DNA of 8,972 nt, taken from NCBI GenBank assembly GCA_937891565.1, contig CALAHA010000039.1, forward strand, positions 1 to 8,972, written 5' to 3'. The translations under genes and the position numbers were made by a program. This DNA comes from an uncultured Ilumatobacter sp. GTDB lineage: Bacteria; Actinomycetota; Acidimicrobiia; Acidimicrobiales; Ilumatobacteraceae. Numbering within the stretch: the stretch's first letter is position 1; each line of letters starts with the position of its first letter. Shown here piece by piece: positions 5,263-8,972 of the stretch. The notes under the pieces are model-generated. The model saw only the letters and a program-made list of their open reading frames with translations. It had not been told where the DNA came from and searched no databases.

Positions 5263-6348
5263 ATGACCCCCTTCGATCTTCCGATCGCACCAAGCCGCTC
5301 GTTTGCCAGCGACAATGCCGCCGGAGCACATCCGACCATCATGCAAGCCATTGTCGACGCCAACGAGGGCCATGCACTTGCGTACGGCCAAGATGAACAC
5401 ACCAAAAGGTGCGAGACGGCCTTCAGCGAACTGTTTGGTACCGATGTCACGACTCGCCTGGCATTCAACGGCACGGGGGCCAACATCGTCGCACTCGCCA
5501 ACATGCTCGGCTCGCTGCAGGGTCCGCATCACGCGATTGTCTGCACAGACTGGGCACACATTGCAGTCGACGAGACGGGCGCTCCCGAGCGAACGCTCGG
5601 GACCAAGCTTCTGGAGATCCCCTCCCCTGACGCCAAACTCACCCCTGAGTCACTGCAGTCGGTGACTCACCTGCACGGGGTTCAACACCACGTCCAGCCC
5701 GGCGTCGTCTCCATCACGCAAGCAACCGAGCTCGGCACCCTCTATACGGCCGCCGAGATTACTGACTTGTGCACCGCCGCCCATGAAATGGGCATGTTGG
5801 TCCACCTCGATGGCGCCCGGATCGCCAATGCAGCTGCTGCACTCGGCGGTACCCGAGAGGCACTCCGGGCGTTCACTGTCGATGCCGGCGTCGACGTCGT
5901 CAGCTTTGGTGGCACGAAGAACGGCATGCTCGGCGCCGAAGCGGTCGTGTTTCTCAACAACGATGTGGCTACCGGCTCGGAGTACACCCGCAAGCAGGTC
6001 ACCCAACTGCCCTCAAAGATGCGCTACCTCGCCGCTCAGTTCAACGCCGCGCTCCAAGATGATCTCTGGATCGACTTAGCTCGCCACTCGAATGCAATGG
6101 CAACTCGCCTGCACGGCATCGTGTCGGGGATTGACGGCATCGAAGTTGGCGCTTCGCCCCAGGTCAACAGCCTATTCCCCCGCCTCGCGCCCGAGATGAT
6201 TGAGCCGCTCCGTGACTGGTGCTTCTTCTGGGATTGGGATCCAACGGTGCACCAGGTGCGCTGGATGACGGCCTGGGACACGACCGAGAACGACGTTGAA
6301 GTGTTCGCTGCAGGAGTGCAGGCGTTCGTTTCAGCAAATACTTGCTGA
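5263..6348 (+). CDS. Low-specificity threonine aldolase family (PLP-dependent)
   Basis: A 361-residue fold-type I PLP enzyme of the threonine aldolase/beta-eliminating lyase family. These enzymes split L-threonine or allo-threonine into glycine and acetaldehyde. Diagnostic features are FASDNAAGAHP at 14-24, the cofactor-binding HLDGAR at 181-186 (D183), and SFGGTKNGMLGAEA at 214-227 with the PLP-linking K219. A C-terminal small domain follows at about 250-361. Length matches the family. The start fits the usual short extension before the SDN motif. AAGG lies directly against the ATG, too close to serve as a ribosome-binding site, and no other in-frame start is available nearby. The product glycine would feed the glycine cleavage system whose P-protein is in this window, but the genes are far apart. 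Threonine specificity is inferred from family; other beta-hydroxy amino acids are possible. Confidence 0.93.
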   Translation: MTPFDLPIAPSRSFASDNAAGAHPTIMQAIVDANEGHALAYGQDEHTKRCETAFSELFGTDVTTRLAFNGTGANIVALANMLGSLQGPHHAIVCTDWAHIAVDETGAPERTLGTKLLEIPSPDAKLTPESLQSVTHLHGVQHHVQPGVVSITQATELGTLYTAAEITDLCTAAHEMGMLVHLDGARIANAAAALGGTREALRAFTVDAGVDVVSFGGTKNGMLGAEAVVFLNNDVATGSEYTRKQVTQLPSKMRYLAAQFNAALQDDLWIDLARHSNAMATRLHGIVSGIDGIEVGASPQVNSLFPRLAPEMIEPLRDWCFFWDWDPTVHQVRWMTAWDTTENDVEVFAAGVQAFVSANTC

Positions 6349-6368
6349 GTACAATTGACTCACGAGTC
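6347..6368. promoter_or_regulatory. Three GAGT/ACTC half-sites at the whiB promoter
   Basis: GAGT (6347-6350), ACTC (6358-6361) and GAGT (6364-6367) alternate in orientation. The last two form GACTC-ac-GAGTC, and the group overlaps the -35 hexamer. This is an arrangement expected of a repressor site, but the repeats are short and could be chance. Confidence 0.3.
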
Positions 6369-6383
6369 GATTAGGTTTATTGT
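6355..6383 (+). promoter_or_regulatory. Sigma-70-type promoter of the whiB-like gene
   Basis: TTGACT (6355-6360) and TATTGT (6378-6383) are separated by exactly 17 bases. This predicts a start point near 6390 and a leader of about 60 bases. The -35 begins seven bases after the stop codon of the aldolase gene, so whiB is likely transcribed independently. Confidence 0.65.
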
Positions 6384-6393
6384 CTCGGTTTGT

Positions 6394-6413
6394 CGGCACA
6401 GAACAGGCTGCCG
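6394..6413 (+). other. Small hairpin in the whiB leader
   Basis: CGGCA and TGCCG form a 5-bp stem with a 10-base loop, followed by GTAAGGGG. It lies between the predicted start point and the ribosome-binding site. It may stabilise the leader; no known motif is recognised. Confidence 0.3.
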
Positions 6414-6451
6414 GTAAGGGGTAAATCCGCAACGACTCAGGGGGCACTGCT

Positions 6452-6754
6452 ATGGCCGTCATCGATCTCAACGAACAACTCGAGGCTGTGAATGACTGGA
6501 TGCGCGACGGAGCCTGCAAGGGCCTCACGCATCTGTTCTTTCCGTCAGCGGCCGAACGGCCCCAGGCGCGAGAGCGGCGCGAGGCAGCCGCAAAAGATGT
6601 GTGTGCAAGTTGCAAGGTGCGCGCTGACTGCATGATTTTTGCTCGCGAACAACACGAGTACGGCTTCTGGGGCGGAGAGTCCGAAGACGAACGCCACGCC
6701 GCTGGCTTCCGGCTCATTGCGCCCATCGGCGTGCGCGCCCGATCCGCATCCTGA
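6452..6754 (+). CDS. WhiB-family iron-sulfur transcriptional regulator
   Basis: A 100-residue Wbl protein, a family specific to Actinomycetota and their phages. It binds a 4Fe-4S cluster and usually acts together with the primary sigma factor. All four cluster cysteines are present: C22, C51, C54 and C60 (CxxC then x5 then C). The GFWGG turn at 71-75, followed by ESEDER, is the family's signature after the cluster. The C-terminus is short and mildly basic (VRARSAS), without the AT-hook seen in WhiB7. AGGGGG seven bases before the ATG is a strong ribosome-binding site. Which WhiB subclass it is cannot be settled here. It is preceded by its own promoter and followed by about 90 bases before the kinase gene. 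Confidence 0.97.
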   Translation: MAVIDLNEQLEAVNDWMRDGACKGLTHLFFPSAAERPQARERREAAAKDVCASCKVRADCMIFAREQHEYGFWGGESEDERHAAGFRLIAPIGVRARSAS

Positions 6755-6756
6755 CC

Positions 6757-6779
6757 CCGGTATTGGTTCGAGATACTGG
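6757..6779 (+). terminator. Weak hairpin after the whiB-like gene
   Basis: CCGGTAT and ATACTGG pair over seven positions (one G-U) around a 9-base loop, just after the whiB stop codon. No U tract follows, so this is at best a weak or Rho-assisted terminator. Confidence 0.3.
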
Positions 6780-6830
6780 ATCCGGCATTAGCTATCGGGG
6801 CGCCCATTCGGCGCACTGAGCCCAATCGCG

Positions 6831-6846
6831 TACGCTGATTGACGTG
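6831..6846 (+). promoter_or_regulatory. -10 box and leaderless GTG start of the sugar kinase gene
   Basis: TACGCT is followed by seven bases and then the GTG at 6844, the same spacing as for the small zinc-type gene. No ribosome-binding site is present. A leaderless transcript is the simplest reading. Confidence 0.4.
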
Positions 6847-7701
6847 TTCGACGTCACCGTTTTTGGCTCCGCCAACCTTGACCTCGTCGTCACCGTCGAA
6901 CGCCATCCGCTCCCGGGTGAAACACTTCTCGGCGACTCCTATGCCGAGTTCCCTGGGGGCAAGGGCCTCAACCAAGTCGTTGCTGCAGCCCGCGCTGGCG
7001 CGTCCACGTCCTTGCACAGCGCAGTCGGCGACGACGCAGCGGGCGATCGGCTCCGCTCGCTCGTTCTGGATGAAAAGGTCGACGATGCTTATCTGCTGAC
7101 GTCGGCCGGACAACCGACTGGCCGGGCGGCAATTGTCGTGAGTGCATCCGGAGAGAACTCCATCGTCGTCGTGCCCGGGGCCAACGCCGACATCGTCGCT
7201 CCGGGCGCGCTGCCTGCGTGCCGTGTGCTTCTCACCCAACTCGAAGTTCCCCGTGTTGCTGTTCAAGCAACGCTTGCGTTGGCCCGATCGGCCGGAACGC
7301 TCACGCTGTTGAATCCGGCACCTGCGCAGTTACTCGACGACTCGCTGCTGTCGCTGTGCGACATCGTGATTCCGAACGAACATGAGGTCGAACTTCTCGG
7401 TGGGATCGATGCCTTGCACGCTGCCGGAGTCGGAATTGTCATCGTGACCCGTGGCGCCGATGGTGTCACTATCAGTCGCAACGGTGCCGTTGAACATCGC
7501 AGGGCACGCGCTGTCGACGTCGTCGATACGACCGGTGCGGGTGATGCCTTCTGCGGCAACCTCGCAGCTCGTTTGGCCATGGGAGACGGACTCTCCGACG
7601 CCATCGACTGGGCAATTGCCGCTGGAGCATTGGCTGTCACCGTCGCAGGCGCTGTTCCGTCGCTCCCCTTCGCAACCCAAACAACACAGTTCATCGGCTG
7701 A
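6844..7701 (+). CDS. PfkB-family carbohydrate kinase, ribokinase-like
   Basis: A 285-residue ATP-dependent sugar kinase. The N-terminus (GSANLDLVV at 8-16, then FPGGKGLNQ at 36-44) matches the first PfkB signature in its ribokinase form. NEHE at 178-181 corresponds to the metal-binding NxxE. DTTGAGDAFCGNL at 228-240 is the second signature, with the anion hole and catalytic base D234. VTRGADGV at 201-208 belongs to the nucleotide-binding region. Ribose is the likeliest substrate by overall similarity, but deoxyribose, nucleosides and other furanoses are used by close relatives. No ribose transporter or regulator lies nearby. The GTG at 6844 gives the standard N-terminus directly before the first beta strand. 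The protein is slightly shorter than a typical ribokinase (about 300) but complete. Confidence 0.92.
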   Translation: MFDVTVFGSANLDLVVTVERHPLPGETLLGDSYAEFPGGKGLNQVVAAARAGASTSLHSAVGDDAAGDRLRSLVLDEKVDDAYLLTSAGQPTGRAAIVVSASGENSIVVVPGANADIVAPGALPACRVLLTQLEVPRVAVQATLALARSAGTLTLLNPAPAQLLDDSLLSLCDIVIPNEHEVELLGGIDALHAAGVGIVIVTRGADGVTISRNGAVEHRRARAVDVVDTTGAGDAFCGNLAARLAMGDGLSDAIDWAIAAGALAVTVAGAVPSLPFATQTTQFIG

Positions 7702-7711
7702 AAGTCAGGCC

Positions 7712-7726
7712 AGCACGCTTCGTGTT
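7712..7726. terminator. Small hairpin between convergent kinase and prmA genes
   Basis: AGCACG-ctt-CGTGTT forms a 6-bp stem (one G-U) in the 24-bp gap between the two stop codons. It could act in both directions, but it lacks a U tract on either strand, so support is weak. Confidence 0.3.
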
Positions 7727-8556
7727 CAGTGCACGTGGGTGAGCTGAATGCTCGCCCAACCTGCATCAATCGTGGTGTGTTCGACCTGCATCGGCGCAAG
7801 CGCGTCGATGACGTGCTGGTGATCGTTGCCGAGAATGCCGCTGATGATCAGCACCCCGTCAGCTGCCGTCAGACGACGCAAATCGAGGGCCATTGAAACG
7901 AGCACCGGAGCAAGGATGTTGGCCACGACCACGTCATACGGCCCCGAGATCGTCGCAAGCTCGGCCATGTCGACCTCGATCTGGTCAATCACGCCGTTGA
8001 GCTGGGCATTTGCGACTGTGGCCTCGATGGCGCCGGCAGAAATGTCAGTGGAACGGATCGTTGTGACGCCACGCTGAGCCGCAACAATCCCCAACACGCC
8101 CGAGCCACAACCAACGTCGAGGACGCTCGATACATGGTGATCTGCCAGGTAATCGGTCAGCGTGCCCAATGACAGCCGTGTGGTCGGGTGGTCGCCCAAC
8201 CCGAATGAGCTTCCTGGCTCGATCAACGTGACGAGCACGTCGACGCCGGTGTCGAGCTTGTCGGCATGCCACTGCGGAACGACGACCCCACTTTTGCCGT
8301 ACCAGGTGGGCCCAACGTGCTCCCGCCACGTCTCGACCGGAGTCACGACATCGGCGGTGCGCCAGGTCCAGGTCGGGTCGAGCCGGTCGACCGCGCGCCG
8401 AATCGATTCCTCGGTTGCACCAACCGACGTCCACAGTTCGACCTTCCCATCGATGACCTGACCGATGCCGACGGCCTCAACGCCGAGTTGCCACAGTCGA
8501 TCTGCCGCAAGCTCCTCGTCGCTTTCGGGAACGGTCACATGGAACGTTTTGTTCAT
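7726..8556 (-). CDS. prmA: Ribosomal protein L11 methyltransferase
   Basis: A 276-residue SAM-dependent methyltransferase that methylates ribosomal protein L11. The N-terminal substrate-recognition domain (about 1-60) is followed by a linker and the Rossmann-like catalytic domain. Motifs visible are SFGLGDHPTT near 117-126 (the family usually has FGTGxHxTT), the SAM-binding DVGCGSGVLGI near 147-157, an acidic residue in STDIS near 171, and the catalytic-region NILAPVL near 213-219. Length is close to the usual 290 or so. The frame allows GTG at 8559 or ATG at 8556; the ATG is preferred. No clear ribosome-binding site is seen. It lies 47 bases downstream of the gamma-carbonic-anhydrase-like gene on the same strand, so the two are probably co-transcribed. 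Many Actinomycetota homologues are annotated only as 50S L11 methyltransferase; the activity is inferred. Confidence 0.93.
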   Translation of the reverse strand: MNKTFHVTVPESDEELAADRLWQLGVEAVGIGQVIDGKVELWTSVGATEESIRRAVDRLDPTWTWRTADVVTPVETWREHVGPTWYGKSGVVVPQWHADKLDTGVDVLVTLIEPGSSFGLGDHPTTRLSLGTLTDYLADHHVSSVLDVGCGSGVLGIVAAQRGVTTIRSTDISAGAIEATVANAQLNGVIDQIEVDMAELATISGPYDVVVANILAPVLVSMALDLRRLTAADGVLIISGILGNDHQHVIDALAPMQVEHTTIDAGWASIQLTHVH

Positions 8557-8603
8557 CACGAGCGCATTCTGGCTGGCAAATCGGCATGACCGGACGCCCT
8601 GCG

Positions 8604-8972
8604 TTAATCGAGACGGCGCAGGCTGGTCTTGTAGATCTCAATGCGTTCCTTGTAGGAGGACGACGCGAGTTTGATGTCTTCGATTCGTGCACGATCAAGC
8701 TTGATCAGGGCGGGCGACCCGACCGCCATAGCTCCAGCCGGCACCTCGACGTCCTGCAGCACAACCGAGTTCGCCGCCACAATCGAGCCGGAACGGATGA
8801 TCGAGCGATGCAGTACCTGAGCGTGATTGCCAATCAAGACATCGTTCTCGACGGTGCACCCCTCGAGATGGATCCCGTGGCCGAGGACGCAATCGTTACC
8901 AACAATCGTTGGCCAGTACGGCGTCGTGTGGATCACCGATGTGTCTTGAACGCTGGTCCCGGAGCCAATTTC
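8604..8972 (-). CDS. Gamma-carbonic-anhydrase-like hexapeptide-repeat protein, C-terminal part
   Basis: The last 122 residues of a left-handed beta-helix protein; the N-terminus lies beyond the right edge. The reading frame is open through 8972, so the internal GTG at 8936 is not a start. Hexapeptide-type repeats run from IGSGTSVQD (visible residues 2-10) through VGNDCVLGHG, VENDVLIGN and SGSIVAANSVV to the family's PAGAMAVGSPA turn. A C-terminal helix ends in KERIEIYKTSLRRLD. The order VIHTT, GH, EGC, VGSPA matches the YrdA/PaaY type of gamma-carbonic anhydrase homologue, which are trimers with histidines from adjacent subunits binding zinc. H15 (VIHTT) and H32 (LGH) are present. The usual third ligand in VLHGC is replaced by E37 in HLEGC, with H35 two residues earlier. 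Activity as a carbonic anhydrase is therefore uncertain; many relatives have other or unknown roles. It precedes prmA by 47 bases. Confidence 0.88.
   Translation of the reverse strand, partial: EIGSGTSVQDTSVIHTTPYWPTIVGNDCVLGHGIHLEGCTVENDVLIGNHAQVLHRSIIRSGSIVAANSVVLQDVEVPAGAMAVGSPALIKLDRARIEDIKLASSSYKERIEIYKTSLRRLD

Noticed and set aside
6331..7266. 311-codon minus-strand open frame
   Set aside because: It is antisense across the aldolase end, the whole whiB gene and half of the kinase. Those three are recognisable families, while this frame is an Arg/Ser-rich shadow.

Overview
The window looks like a chromosomal segment of a moderately high-GC member of the Actinomycetota, possibly a marine or freshwater Acidimicrobiia. 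The evidence is a WhiB-family regulator, a small CxxC/CxxxC protein of an actinobacterial type, a secreted M23 hydrolase with many peptidoglycan-binding modules, and short or absent leaders with TANNNT -10 boxes. The phylum is well supported. The class is inference, since no rRNA or marker gene is present.

Layout from left to right. (1) Positions 1-578, minus: the N-terminal 192 residues of glycine dehydrogenase GcvP, running off the left edge. It is preceded at about 604-773 by a tandem glycine riboswitch on the same strand. (2) 941-2398, plus: an AMP-forming acyl-CoA ligase, divergent from gcvP. (3) 2403-4295, minus: a secreted M23 (LytM-type) endopeptidase with five N-terminal peptidoglycan-binding domains, convergent with the ligase. 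Its terminator hairpin lies inside the last codons of the ligase gene. (4) 4296-4790: a gene-poor stretch of about 495 bp with an AT-rich patch, a palindrome and several potential RNA hairpins in the hydrolase leader. (5) 4791-5201, minus: a small zinc-binding-type protein whose ends are bracketed by a 23-bp imperfect inverted repeat. (6) 5263-6348, plus: a threonine aldolase-family PLP enzyme. (7) 6452-6754, plus: a WhiB regulator with a recognisable promoter. (8) 6844-7701, plus: a ribokinase-like PfkB sugar kinase. (9) 7726-8556, minus: PrmA, the ribosomal protein L11 methyltransferase. (10) 8604 to the right edge, minus: the C-terminal part of a gamma-carbonic-anhydrase-like hexapeptide protein, probably co-transcribed with prmA.

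Most genes are housekeeping or general metabolism. One plausible link is glycine metabolism: threonine aldolase produces glycine, and the riboswitch-controlled cleavage system consumes it. The two loci are about 5 kb apart and are not an operon. There is no sign of a phage, transposon, CRISPR array or defence island. The least explained parts are the inverted repeats at the borders of the small zinc-type gene and the structured leader of the M23 hydrolase. Neither can be called a new system from sequence alone.
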